DNA of 44,536 nucleotides from Clostridia bacterium (lineage in GTDB: Bacteria > Bacillota > Clostridia > Christensenellales > Aristaeellaceae): NCBI GenBank assembly GCA_017523615.1, contig JAFWWK010000251.1:1-44536 (forward strand). Direction: 5' to 3'. Made by a program: the position numbers and the translations under genes. The notes under the pieces are model-generated. The model was given only the letters and a program-made list of their open reading frames with translations. It searched no databases and was not told the origin of the DNA. Shown here in pieces: positions 25,425 through 34,523 of this stretch (positions are counted from its first letter, which is position 1; each line of letters opens with the position of its first letter).

Positions 25425-25729
25425 CACTCGTACCTTACATCCTTCACGCTCACGTTCTCCGGATACTTCTCCGCGATGGCCTCCAGCTCTTCCCTCGCCG
25501 CGCTCAGTACGCAGGAATACCGGAACCCGAAGCCCCACACCGCCATCGTCCCGTCTTCCTCCGTCTCCACCCGCGCGTCCTTCTTGTGCATCGCCGCCCT
25601 GGCCACCATGTCCATCACCGCCGATACCGCCGCGCACACGATGTCCTGCCCCTTCTTCCCGTGCCCCGCGTGCCCCTCGGCCCGTATCATCCCCAGGTCT
25701 TTGTCTATCCGTATCTCGATCACGTCCAT
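25424..25729 (-). CDS. Prp-family cysteine protease, phage-encoded
   Basis: The 101-aa protein carries the Prp/YsxB signature GHAGHGKKGQDIVCAAVSAV, with His20 and Cys32 at the spacing of the catalytic His-Cys pair. Host Prp removes the N-terminal extension of ribosomal protein L27 in Firmicutes, and phage capsid and scaffold proteins can be cut at a similar site. Here the gene sits directly behind the portal gene, the slot where a prohead protease is usually encoded. A role in head maturation is therefore likely (inference). ATG 25729 or GTG 25720 could be the start; the latter has better ribosome-site spacing. Confidence 0.8.
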   Translation of the reverse strand: MDVIEIRIDKDLGMIRAEGHAGHGKKGQDIVCAAVSAVMDMVARAAMHKKDARVETEEDGTMAVWGFGFRYSCVLSAAREELEAIAEKYPENVSVKDVRYE

Positions 25730-25743
25730 CACCTCACTGCATC

Positions 25744-25874
25744 AAGGAAGACTCCGTAAGCCTTCCCCCTTGGGGTTTGTCATGGGGTGTCGGCGTTAGC
25801 CGACGGGGTGTCCCATGACCTCCGCAGAGGAAGGGGGACCGCGTAGCGGTGGATGAGGTTCCCCGTTCCCCGTT
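25744..25874. repeat. Dispersed palindromic repeat, copy 3, with a nested second hairpin
   Basis: The outer frame (AAGGAAGACTCCGTAAGCC...GTAGCGGTGGATGAGG) matches copies 2 and 4. The apical part is expanded by a 41-bp palindrome running from GTCATGGGG (25779) to CCCATGAC (25819). It includes GTCGGC/GCCGAC and resembles the extra hairpin of copy 4. Confidence 0.8.
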
Positions 25875-25879
25875 ACCCC

Positions 25880-28084
25880 TCACCTCGGCACCGTCGCGTC
25901 CCTCGCCACGTTCTTCGCCCTCTCCATCATGCTCGTGTTGCTCATGATCTTCCCCAGGCTGTTCATATCCGGCGTGTCGTTCCTTACCCTGGTCCCTTCG
26001 GCCCCCGCCGGCTGCGCGTTCCCCGCCGCCACCGGCGCCGCCGGAGCCATCACCGCCTGCGCCGCCGCCGGGTCGATCAGCCCCGCCTGCGTCAGTCCCT
26101 CCAGGATCATCGTCCCGTGCTCCCGGTCCACGATCGCCGCCAGCTTCGCCGCCTCCTGCTGCAGCTTCATCAGCCTGTCGTACATCGTCCCGTTCTTTTC
26201 TATGTTGCTCAGCACTTCCTGCTTGCCCTCAAAGTCCATCATCCTCAGGCAGGCCAGGCTCACGTCCGTGTTCTGCGGGTTGAAAAACCCCAATTGGAAA
26301 AACTCCTTCGCCAGCTCGTTCTGGCTGATCCTGCTGTACGGGCTCGCCTGCTGGGCCTTCACCTCCACGTCGAAGATCGGCCGCCGGCTGTCCTCCATCC
26401 CGAACATCCCCGGCCGCGTGCTCCCCTTGATCCGGATGTTTGAAAACTCCACGAACTGATTGGTCCCGTCCGCACCCGTGATCCGGAAGGTCCTCTGCTC
26501 GGTATAGAACTGCCGTATGTTCTCCAGCACCAGATAACACACCTTCGCGAAAGCCCGATAGCTCGCCTTGATCATGTCCCGGCTCAGCTTGCTCCCGGCC
26601 TCCTGCAGCGCCGCGATGGCGCTGGCCGCCGTCACGCCGCTCTGGCTCCCGCCCGCGTTCACGTCCCGGTTCCCGCTGATCTCCTTCAGCTCGTTCACGT
26701 AGGTCGTCAGCACGTCGATGCAGTTCCCGCTCAGCCCCTGCACCAGGATCGGCCTCACGTTCTCCTCGCTCACTTCGCCGGCAACGTGCACCAGCTTATT
26801 ACTGTGGTCCTTGAACTCGTCCTCGTTGATGGTCGCGGCGTCCCTTATCCACCACCGGTTGTTCACCGTCTCCAAAGCGTTCTCGGTGATCGCGTTCTGC
26901 AGCCTGTCGATGCGGGTCTGCACCCCCATCATGATGTCCACATACCCGAAGCCCGCCGGGCTGCCCTCCACCTTGTACATCACGTCCAGCACGAACGGAT
27001 ATTTCCCGTGATCATAGATCCCCGTGTCCTTCAGCGCCGGGTCGTTCTCGGTGGCGTACAGCACCACGTCCCCGCAGAACTTGCAGAAGTGCAGGATCTC
27101 CCTGCCGTCCTGCCACTTCTTGTAGTACCAGTCGATCACGCTGCTCTTCTCCGCGGCCTCGCTGTCGCTGTCCTCGTAGGCGTACTCCGCCGTCTGGAAG
27201 TCCCGGCCCCCCAGCTTCCCTTCCAACTGCGGATACATCGCCACCAGCGTGTCGTTGTCCTCCATGTACACATAGAACAGGTTCCGGCTCTCCTGGATGT
27301 CCTCACACCGCGGCTCCCAGTAAAGGTTCAAAACGTCTACACGTTTGATGTCGATATCCCCCAGCCCGTTCAGCTTCCTGCTGTTCCAGAACACTCCGTA
27401 GCATCCCGTGCCGCTCTTCAGCTTGTACTGCCAGGTCTCGTCGTACACCTGTTCGAAGTCGTTCTGCTCCAGGATCACCGGCAGCACCTGCGTCAGGATC
27501 TCCGCGTCCATCCTGTCGTTTGCCTCCCTTGGCAAAACAGAAGGGCTCGGGAAATTGTCCATCGCGTCCGCGTGCTTGTTCGCCAGGGAATTGAAAAGCC
27601 ACCCGCTCGGCGTGTCCGTCTCCCGGATGATGTTCTTCCGGATCATCGGCATGTGCTGCATCCGCCACCACTTCTCGTTGGCCACGATGCGCTTGTCCAT
27701 GTTCGCCTTGCCGGCCCTGTACCGGTTCAGCGTCTCCCGGGCCTTGCCCAATACTTTTTTATTGATCAGCCCCTCTTCCTCGTCCTCTTCCGGAACATAC
27801 CCGGCCCGCTCCCTGGCCTGCGCTTCCGCCGGGATCTCCCCGCCGAAGCCCTGCCTGATCTCCCTTACCATCGCCGCGTCCCGGTTCGGCATGCTCCCTT
27901 CGTCTCCGGGCAGCGCCTGTCCCGCCGCCGCCCGCTGTCCCTCCAGCAGTCCGGCCAGGTCCCTCTCGCTCCCCGGCCTGAATCCCGCCTGCTTCATCAT
28001 CCCTTCCCTCTGCATCCTCTCCCGCGCCGCGCCCATTGCGTCCGCCATCCTCTCTTCCCTCGTCTTCTGTCCGCCGCCTGCCAT
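25880..28084 (-). CDS. Phage portal protein (P22-like)
   Basis: The 734-aa protein is of the size of P22-type portals. It has the expected helical and beta order: MPMIRKNIIRETDTPSGWLF, NLYWEPRCEDIQESRNLFYV, GIYDHGKYPFVLDVMYKVEG, GFGYVDIMMGVQTRIDRLQN, then SGNRDVNAGGSQSGVTAASA and a long helical stem. The N-terminal 100 residues are charged and of low complexity. The C-terminal Ala/Pro stretch (AAAQAVMAPAAPVAAGNAQP) would be the barrel or tail end. It forms the 12-fold DNA channel of the capsid. AAAGGAG precedes ATG 28084. It lies between TerL upstream and Prp downstream; the capsid and scaffold genes normally following a portal are absent. Confidence 0.85.
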   Translation of the reverse strand: MAGGGQKTREERMADAMGAARERMQREGMMKQAGFRPGSERDLAGLLEGQRAAAGQALPGDEGSMPNRDAAMVREIRQGFGGEIPAEAQARERAGYVPEEDEEEGLINKKVLGKARETLNRYRAGKANMDKRIVANEKWWRMQHMPMIRKNIIRETDTPSGWLFNSLANKHADAMDNFPSPSVLPREANDRMDAEILTQVLPVILEQNDFEQVYDETWQYKLKSGTGCYGVFWNSRKLNGLGDIDIKRVDVLNLYWEPRCEDIQESRNLFYVYMEDNDTLVAMYPQLEGKLGGRDFQTAEYAYEDSDSEAAEKSSVIDWYYKKWQDGREILHFCKFCGDVVLYATENDPALKDTGIYDHGKYPFVLDVMYKVEGSPAGFGYVDIMMGVQTRIDRLQNAITENALETVNNRWWIRDAATINEDEFKDHSNKLVHVAGEVSEENVRPILVQGLSGNCIDVLTTYVNELKEISGNRDVNAGGSQSGVTAASAIAALQEAGSKLSRDMIKASYRAFAKVCYLVLENIRQFYTEQRTFRITGADGTNQFVEFSNIRIKGSTRPGMFGMEDSRRPIFDVEVKAQQASPYSRISQNELAKEFFQLGFFNPQNTDVSLACLRMMDFEGKQEVLSNIEKNGTMYDRLMKLQQEAAKLAAIVDREHGTMILEGLTQAGLIDPAAAQAVMAPAAPVAAGNAQPAGAEGTRVRNDTPDMNSLGKIMSNTSMMERAKNVARDATVPR

Positions 28085-28109
28085 GCCTTTCTCCTTTCCG
28101 TCTCATCGC

Positions 28110-28152
28110 AACAACATCACAACAACATCACAACAACATCACAACAACATCG
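28110..28152. repeat. 11-bp tandem repeat, about four copies
   Basis: AACAACATCAC is repeated head to tail about 3.9 times, just upstream of the portal ribosome site. It would be in the mRNA leader of the portal gene. No function is evident. Confidence 0.85.
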
Positions 28153-28230
28153 AAACTTTGTGATAACGCTAAGTTACAGCCAATTCTTGAAATACAACGC
28201 CGCTTATTTTAAGTATGCTTTAAATCCTGA

Positions 28231-28402
28231 AACAAGGAAGAGGTCACGGGACACTCCGTCCTCCTTCGTCGGACACCCCGTGACAATCCCCGTAAGCCTT
28301 CCCCCCGCAGGGGGAAGGGGGACCGCGTAGCGGTGGATGAGGTTCCCCTTGCCCCGTCGTCCACCACCCCGTGACAATGGATGAGGTTCCCCGTTCCCCG
28401 TC
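28231..28402. repeat. Dispersed palindromic repeat, copy 4, composite
   Basis: A hairpin with arms GTCACGGG (28243) and CCCGTGAC (28276) leads into the core CCCCGTAAGCCTTCCCC...GTAGCGGTGGATGAGG. A further partial copy (CACCCCGTGACAATGGATGAGG split by small changes) follows. This looks like stacked insertions of two related repeat families between TerL and portal. Confidence 0.75.
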
Positions 28403-28416
28403 TCAAACAATCTTCA

Positions 28417-29898
<1,482 letters not shown>

Positions 29899-29902
<4 letters not shown>

Positions 29903-30279
29903 GCGTCCTTCGCCAAAGCGTCTTTCTGCCGGGGACGCCTGCGGGCGGCGCGCCGCCTGCGGCGGGTGCGGGCGCTTTTCCTGCGTCTTTTTTCAGTGTC
30001 GTCAAATACGCGCAGCACCTCCTCCGGGGCCGGCGCGTCGGCGTCGTAGAGGATGTTCAGCACGCAGGCCTGGGGACAGAGCCTCAAGCAGGAGGGGCTG
30101 GCGCACACGTCGCCCAGCCACCGGTCGCGTTCAGCGGCGCACCTGAAGCGCTGCACGGAATCCCGGCCGAAGGTGAGCCCTTCGCATACGATGACAGTGC
30201 CGGTATCCCGGACATAGAAGGGGCAGTAGACGCTTTCCGCGCTGCTCGCCGGGCGGTTTTTGATTTGGCTGCAGGTCAT
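29899..30279 (-). CDS. Cys-rich phage protein, unknown function
   Basis: The 126-aa protein has an N-terminal Cys-rich part (CPFYVRDTGTVIVCEGL, FRCAAERDRWLGDVCA, CLRLCPQACVLNILYD) that probably binds zinc. Its C-terminus is strongly basic (RRRKSARTRRRRRAARRRPR), suggesting DNA or RNA binding. It lies between the two terminase genes and overlaps TerL by 4 nt, so it may help packaging or select DNA. ATG 30279 has AAGGAAG about 10 nt upstream. No named family was recognised. Confidence 0.6.
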
Positions 30280-30362
30280 TTTTATTCACTTCCTTTTTTA
30301 ATGATCATGGTTTTGCTCAGGGCATCCCTTCCAGACGCCCCGGCGCTGAATATAAAGGCCGA

Positions 30363-30749
30363 TCAGCTGTCCACCTCGGGGCACTCCGTATCCTGGTTTT
30401 CCACGGGGGACAGCAGGATGATCCCCGCCGCGCTGTCCTGTGCTTCCGCCATGCGGCGCTGCCTTTCCATGTCCTGGATGTCCTTGGACGTGGGCAGGTT
30501 GTACAGTTCCCGGCGCAGCCGGTCGCACCTGGAAAGGATGTCCACAAAGGAGTCGATCTTTTTCAGGTCGTATCGTTCGTTGGTTTCCTCTCCGCCCGGA
30601 GGGTTTTTTCCGGTGCGTCCGGGACCCGACTTCAGAAGGGAATCCTCCCGGTGGGCTTCGCCCAGGTCCGTGATGGCAAGGCTCAGGAGCTTCCTGAGCT
30701 TTTTAAGGTCCCTTTCGCCCGGGGCGGGGGACGCGCGGCTTCTTGTCAA
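30363..30749 (-). CDS. Probable phage terminase small subunit
   Basis: A TTG start at 30749 is strongly supported by AAGGAGG 7 nt upstream. The 128-aa product is helical and charged (LKKLRKLLSLAITDLGEAH, YDLKKIDSFVDILSRCDRLR, LPTSKDIQDMERQRRMAEAQ). Position as first gene before TerL, size and helical make-up fit a small terminase subunit that recognises the packaging site. There is no classical HTH that I can point to, so the call rests mainly on position. It opens the phage transcript directly behind the promoter at 30781. Confidence 0.5.
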   Translation of the reverse strand: MTRSRASPAPGERDLKKLRKLLSLAITDLGEAHREDSLLKSGPGRTGKNPPGGEETNERYDLKKIDSFVDILSRCDRLRRELYNLPTSKDIQDMERQRRMAEAQDSAAGIILLSPVENQDTECPEVDS

Positions 30750-30780
30750 GGCTCACCCTCCTTTTTGATGCGTTAACGTA

Positions 30781-30800
30781 ATTATACGCGCAAATTGCGC
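30781..30800 (-). promoter_or_regulatory. Promoter and operator-like palindrome of the phage block
   Basis: On the minus strand a perfect TATAAT (30786-30781) lies 32 nt upstream of the terminase small-subunit start. A 13-bp palindrome GCGCAAATTGCGC (30788-30800) fills the spacer next to it, well placed for a repressor. A good -35 is not seen. Confidence 0.55.
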
Positions 30801-30935
30801 AAAATTCCAGCGATGCTAAAAACGGGCTAAATAACGGTAATACCGCGGTAAATTGGATTTTTAGCAGAACAATAAACGCAATAAATACGCAACATGATCA
30901 ACAAGCGCTCCTTGTATCCTCAAAAAACGAAAAAT

Positions 30936-30964
30936 AAAAAAAGCCCGCGCATGGACAGACGGGC
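30936..30964 (-). terminator. Terminator-like hairpin on the minus strand
   Basis: GCCCG (30943-30947) pairs with CGGGC (30960-30964), and the minus strand continues with T7. No minus-strand gene ends here, so it may shield the phage promoter from antisense transcription, or be a leader hairpin of the MATE gene. Confidence 0.35.
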
Positions 30965-30999
30965 CGAAGGGGAGTATGATAAAAACGGGGGGAGGATGG

Positions 31000-32400
31000 A
31001 TGGATTTGAGCAAGCAGCGCAAGGCTCCGACGGGGGATTTCAGCCGGGGGAGCGTAGGGAGCAACATCATGCAGCAGGCGCTGCCGCTTTTGGCGGCGGA
31101 AGTCGTGCACCTGATGTACAATATCGTGGACCGGATCTATATCGGCCATCTGCCGGGCGCGGACGCCATGGCGCTGACGGGCCTGGGGGTCACGTTCCCC
31201 CTGGTTGCCCTGGTGGGCGCGTTTACACGGCTGATCGGCACGGGCGGCGCGCCGCTGTTTTCCATTGCCCGCGGGGCGGGGGATACGGAACGGGCTGAGA
31301 GGCTCCAGGGCACCTCGGCCGCGTGGCTGGCGCTGCTGAGCGTGTTTGTATTTATTTTCTGCATGGCCTTCCAGCGGCCCATTTTGTTTTTGTTCGGCGC
31401 GGGGGAGAGCAGCTATGCCTATGCAGACCGTTATCTCAGGATCTACCTGTGGGGCACGGCCTTTACGATGATCGCCACCGGCATGAACGGTTTTATCAAC
31501 GCCCAAGGCCGCCCAAAGGTTGGCATGCTGACTGTGGCGCTGGGCGCGGTATTGAACCTGATACTGGATCCGCTGTTTATCTTTGTTTTCAAAATGTCCA
31601 TCGAAGGCGCGGCCCTGGCGACAGTCATCAGCCAGGGGGCGTCCTGCGCCTGGGTGCTGCTCTTCCTGTGCGGCAAAAGAGCGCTGATCCCCTTAAAGCG
31701 CGCCGACCTGCGCTTAAGGCCCAAATTGGCGGGGGAGATCTGCCGCCTGGGCGTATCCGGATTCATCATGTCGGCCACCAACTGCCTCACCCAGGCCGCC
31801 TGCAACGCGGTCCTGCAGGCCCGCGGAGGCGAAAACTGGGTGGGCGTGATGACGGTGCTCCATTCCATCCGGGAAGTGCTGAGCCTGCCGGTCAACTGCA
31901 TTTCCACAGGCGCCCAGCCCTTTATCGGCTTCAATTACGGCGCGAAGGCCGTGGAAAGGGTCAAAAAAGGGATCCGCTTCACATTTTTCGCCGGCGGCGC
32001 CAGCACCCTGGCGGCCTGGCTGTCGGTGGAGCTGTTTTCCGGGGCGTATGTGCGTCTGTTTACCGATAACGCCGCCATATTGCAGGAGGCGCCGGACGCG
32101 CTGAAGGCTTACTTTTTCGCTTTTGTGTTCATGGCGTTCCAGATGACGGGGCAGAGCACCTTCACGGCCCTTGGCAGGTCAAAGCAGGCGGTGTTCTTCT
32201 CGCTCCTGCGCAAAGCCTTCATCGTAACGCCCCTCACCTTCCTGCTGCCGTACATCATCATGCCGCCGGTCTACGGCGTGTTCTGGGCCGAGCCTGTCAG
32301 CAACGTCATCGGCGGCCTGGCCTGCTTTATCACGATGATGGTGACTGTGTACGCCAGGCTGGAGGCTTCTCCTGATCCAGACGGCGGAAGAAGATCATAA
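31000..32400 (+). CDS. MATE-family multidrug/cation exporter
   Basis: The roughly 466-aa membrane protein shows the twelve hydrophobic segments and pseudo-twofold order of MATE transporters: NIMQQALPLLAAEVVHLMYN, NIVDRIYIGHLPGADAMALT, TLNLILDPLFIFVFKMSIEG-like central stretch, and VLHSIREVLSLPVNCISTGA in the second half. It exports drugs or metabolites in exchange for Na+ or H+. The start is ATG 31000 (GGAGG 4 nt before) or a nearby TTG 31006 with better spacing; ATG 30976 has a poor ribosome site. It stands alone, divergent from the phage block and convergent with the XRE gene. Confidence 0.88.
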   Translation: MDLSKQRKAPTGDFSRGSVGSNIMQQALPLLAAEVVHLMYNIVDRIYIGHLPGADAMALTGLGVTFPLVALVGAFTRLIGTGGAPLFSIARGAGDTERAERLQGTSAAWLALLSVFVFIFCMAFQRPILFLFGAGESSYAYADRYLRIYLWGTAFTMIATGMNGFINAQGRPKVGMLTVALGAVLNLILDPLFIFVFKMSIEGAALATVISQGASCAWVLLFLCGKRALIPLKRADLRLRPKLAGEICRLGVSGFIMSATNCLTQAACNAVLQARGGENWVGVMTVLHSIREVLSLPVNCISTGAQPFIGFNYGAKAVERVKKGIRFTFFAGGASTLAAWLSVELFSGAYVRLFTDNAAILQEAPDALKAYFFAFVFMAFQMTGQSTFTALGRSKQAVFFSLLRKAFIVTPLTFLLPYIIMPPVYGVFWAEPVSNVIGGLACFITMMVTVYARLEASPDPDGGRRS

Positions 32401-32817
32401 TAGGGTATCCTTTGCGCCGCCTTCCTCCGGCGGTCGGCAGGAAGGCTGGGGAGGAAGGCGCTTCCCTTTCCGCTGAAAAGAAAAAAGCCGGGGCGCGGGC
32501 CCCGGGCAAAAGAAAAACAACGGCTGCCGGACCCCATCGGAGCGCGGCGGCCCAAAAACATGGGGGACCCCCGGGTCGTCGTAGACCAGGAGGTCCTCCA
32601 TGTGCACCTTCAGCACCCGGGCCAGGGCCAGCAGGTTATCCACCGAAGGGAGGCACTCGCCGTGCTGCCACTTGTAGATGGCCTGCGGATACTCGAACCC
32701 GAAGAAGTCCTGAAGGTCCCGGACACTCAGTCCGGCCTGGCGGCGGTGCCGCTCGATGCTACGGCCGGTTTCCGCCAGGTTAATGACCGGGTAGGTCATC
32801 ATCTTGATATCGGCCAT
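32395..32817 (-). CDS. XRE-family regulator with an aberrant C-terminal tail
   Basis: The first 80 or so of 140 residues are an XRE HTH: RSIERHRRQAGLSVRDLQDF, FGFEYPQAIYKWQHGECLPS and VDNLLALARVLKVHMEDLLV. From about residue 85 the frame turns Pro/Arg/Phe-rich and reads straight through a strong terminator hairpin (32488-32505), which is not normal for a gene. Homologues usually stop shortly after MEDLLVYDDP, so a frameshift around 32560 is likely and the protein now carries a random tail. Its promoter is at 32946-32974. It diverges from the giant RNA region and could control it through the palindrome at 33006. Confidence 0.75.
   Translation of the reverse strand: MADIKMMTYPVINLAETGRSIERHRRQAGLSVRDLQDFFGFEYPQAIYKWQHGECLPSVDNLLALARVLKVHMEDLLVYDDPGVPHVFGPPRSDGVRQPLFFFCPGPAPRLFSFQRKGKRLPPQPSCRPPEEGGAKDTLL
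32478..32506 (-). terminator. Intrinsic terminator of the XRE gene
   Basis: On the minus strand CCGGGG pairs with CCCCGG (32488-32493 with 32500-32505), followed by CTTTTTTC. It lies inside the last third of the present XRE reading frame. Confidence 0.8.
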
Positions 32818-32945
32818 TGCCTGCCATCCTTTCCTGAAGTCGGTTCGAGGGAAGGAGAAACACAGATTCCGGAAGAAACTGAAGATCAGCTCTCCGGGTC
32901 GGTCGGTATTTCGGGGCGGTTCAAGGCAGCGGTGAAACGAAAATC

Positions 32946-32974
32946 ATGTTACACCATCTTTGGCGCCAGGTCAA
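32946..32974 (-). promoter_or_regulatory. Promoter of the XRE gene
   Basis: On the minus strand TTGACC (32974-32969) and TAACAT (32951-32946) are 17 nt apart. The same -10 hexamer is used by the RiPP promoter. The leader to ATG 32817 would be about 120 nt. Confidence 0.6.
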
Positions 32975-33005
32975 GCCTTTTTTGTAAAAAGAAGCCGCGG
33001 AAAAG

Positions 33006-33022
33006 TTAAACCATTGGTTTAA
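33006..33022. promoter_or_regulatory. 17-bp palindrome upstream of the giant RNA region
   Basis: TTAAACCATTGGTTTAA is a perfect palindrome around its central base. ATGACA directly overlaps its right end (33022-33027), and TAAGCT follows 17 nt later, a modest plus-strand promoter candidate. An operator controlling the RNA or the divergent XRE gene is a reasonable inference. Confidence 0.45.
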
Positions 33023-33118
33023 TGACAATCCCCTTTGGGTGTGTTAAGCTGTGCCTGTCGCCGGGAAAACGGCGGACGCCGGGCGCCAGGGCCTGGAAGC
33101 ATCTTGACAACCGCACAG

Positions 33119-33771
33119 AAAACGAGTTCCTCCAGGCCATTCCGCAACTCAGTGCATAAGCGGGATGAAAACCGTTCTGAGAGGCGCCGGCTTTCGGCAG
33201 TGGGAGCTGCCGGAACGTCCGCATTGGGGAAAAAGGCCGGGAATACCCGGCGTGAGTGCCCTGCGGGACCCGCGCGAGCGGGCGACGGAATGCCGAAAGG
33301 CAGAAAATGCAGTGCTGTGCCGGAGGAACGCAGACCAAAGCGCAGTCTCTGTCGCCGGTCAATTGACGCCCTCCCGAAAGGAGGGAATAACCCGGAATGC
33401 CGCGGGGCGGTGCCCGCAGGAGAGCGCATAATGTGAGCAGATTATGCCTTTTCCGGGAAGACTGACAAGCCGGTTTCCAGTGAAGCCCCGAAAGGAGCGT
33501 ATAAGACGGAAGGCTGACCCGAGTAGCGGAAAATGGAATCGCTCGTCTCCCTGCACTATCGAAATTGTGAATCATCACAATCTTTGCCGGAAGAACCGTG
33601 AAAGGTGAAGGTAACCAACCCTTTTTGAGCCCGGGCGGCGAAAGCCGCGGGATACGCGGATGGGAGTCGCTGCCCATCAACCGGCCGTATTCCCTCAATG
33701 GCTGAACAGGTCTGAAGTTCCGGTCGGTACCGTGAAAGCGGGCGGAATGGCCCGGAGGAACTCGTTTTTTT
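33119..33771 (+). ncRNA. Giant structured RNA module 1 (about 650 nt)
   Basis: Positions 33119-33145 pair with 33742-33768 at 26 of 27 positions, closing a 596-nt interior, and the 3' arm runs directly into T7 (33765-33771), so the closing helix doubles as terminator. Inside are many clean hairpins. These include 33236-33251 (GCCGGG-AATA-CCCGGC), 33269-33282 (GCGA tetraloop), 33291-33302 (GAAA tetraloop), 33369-33385, 33426-33447, 33564-33581, 33636-33647 (GAAA tetraloop) and 33659-33678. No credible coding frame covers the region. Size, closing helix and GNRA-rich interior are in the style of the large ornate RNAs ROOL, GOLLD and OLE. I could not match it to a named class, and the 5' end may lie upstream, near 33055. 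The plus strand is chosen because the T tract and the downstream gene fit it. Confidence 0.75.
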
Positions 33772-33772
33772 A

Positions 33773-34523
33773 GCGGACACGGGCAGAGGGCCCATGCGAT
33801 CGCGCATGAAAAAATCGGGCTGCGGGGCAAAAAGGAAAGCCTCCCGGCAGGCGGTCGCACAGGTCCTTTCGCCGCGGCCGCTTTTGATCCAACAGCTTCC
33901 GCATCCCGGTGAAAAAATGCAGTCATGCATCCGGGACGTATCCGATGGGGTGCCGGACGGGAGGGATACCTTCCGATACCGACCTGCGCGTGGCAGCAAT
34001 GTCCCGCGCAAAGGCGAAAACGCCAATCCGGCGGGTATGGTGCGGAGGATCGGATACCGATAACGCAGGAATTCTGCCGCTGACGCAATAGACGCCTCCT
34101 GTGGAGGAAGAATCCGGCTGAGGCGAAGGAGCAGTCATCCTTCGCATACCGGAAACCCTGACCCGGGAAACAAGTCAGCCGCCGTTGAACGCGGCCTGAG
34201 AAGGGCCGCGGTATAAGGCAGAGGTTCCGTGCAAGTAGCCTTATCGGCTAATCTTTCAGGTGAACGTTGGGGGCGACAGATCCCCTCCATAATCCGCGGG
34301 AAACCGCGGGGGCAGCGCGGCGTCCGGATTGCTACCGAACGTAAGCGGGCTTACTGGTGGCGGAATAATCGGCGTACGGTTTGACGTATGGCGAAAGCCG
34401 GCGGAAACTGTTGGATCAGAAGCGGAAGTCTTTATCAGCGCCCGGCCGTATGCTGGCCTTCGATCATGAAAGGGCCTGAATACCGGCGAACGCCCGCGTC
34501 CGCGGCATTGTCTTATGTTTTTT
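33773..34523 (+). ncRNA. Giant structured RNA module 2 (about 750 nt)
   Basis: Two nested long-range helices define it. Positions 33773-33784 pair with 34492-34503 (11 of 12), and 33878-33902 pair with 34401-34425 (24 of 25 including one G-U). Internal hairpins include 33793-33808 (CATGCG-ATCG-CGCATG), 34013-34024, 34123-34145 (8-bp perfect), 34191-34209 and 34294-34309 (6 bp with GAAA loop). T6 at 34518-34523 follows the outer helix after 14 nt. It starts within 2 nt of the end of module 1, so the two are either tandem RNAs or halves of one 1.4-kb transcript. The alpha-CTD gene begins 100 nt downstream with no clear promoter of its own, so the RNA may also act as its leader. Confidence 0.72.

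Noticed and set aside
28110-28152. CRISPR array or plasmid iterons
   Set aside because: The 11-bp units are directly adjacent with no spacers, and there is no replication initiator or cas gene nearby.
26786-28330. Long plus-strand frame opposite the portal gene
   Set aside because: Val/His/Leu/Arg-rich shadow of the portal; no ribosome site or domain.
24311-28402. Dispersed repeats as transcription terminators of each phage gene
   Set aside because: They lack T tracts in the gene direction, and the extra sequence beyond the stem (GTGGATGAGG, GTAAGCC) is conserved, which fits a repeat family better.
33019-34063. Several shorter open frames on both strands of the same region
   Set aside because: They overlap one another, have no ribosome sites and show no protein-like composition; high GC keeps frames open.
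33006-34088. A 360-codon open frame on the minus strand across the giant RNA region, with AGGAGG-like bases before a TTG
   Set aside because: The translation is Arg/Pro/Ser/Cys-rich with no domain. The AGGAGG is part of a CCTCC-TGT-GGAGG hairpin of module 2. The frame runs across both arms of the 27-position closing helix of module 1, whose complementarity is not explained by coding.
34201-34260. Possible tRNA-like fold in module 2
   Set aside because: A TAGCC/GGCTA hairpin and GGTTCC stretch are present, but no cloverleaf with acceptor stem and anticodon arm can be drawn.
33055-34520. Group II intron or its remnant
   Set aside because: No GTGYG start, no recognisable domain V, and no reverse transcriptase frame. 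The long-range helices do not fit the six-domain plan.
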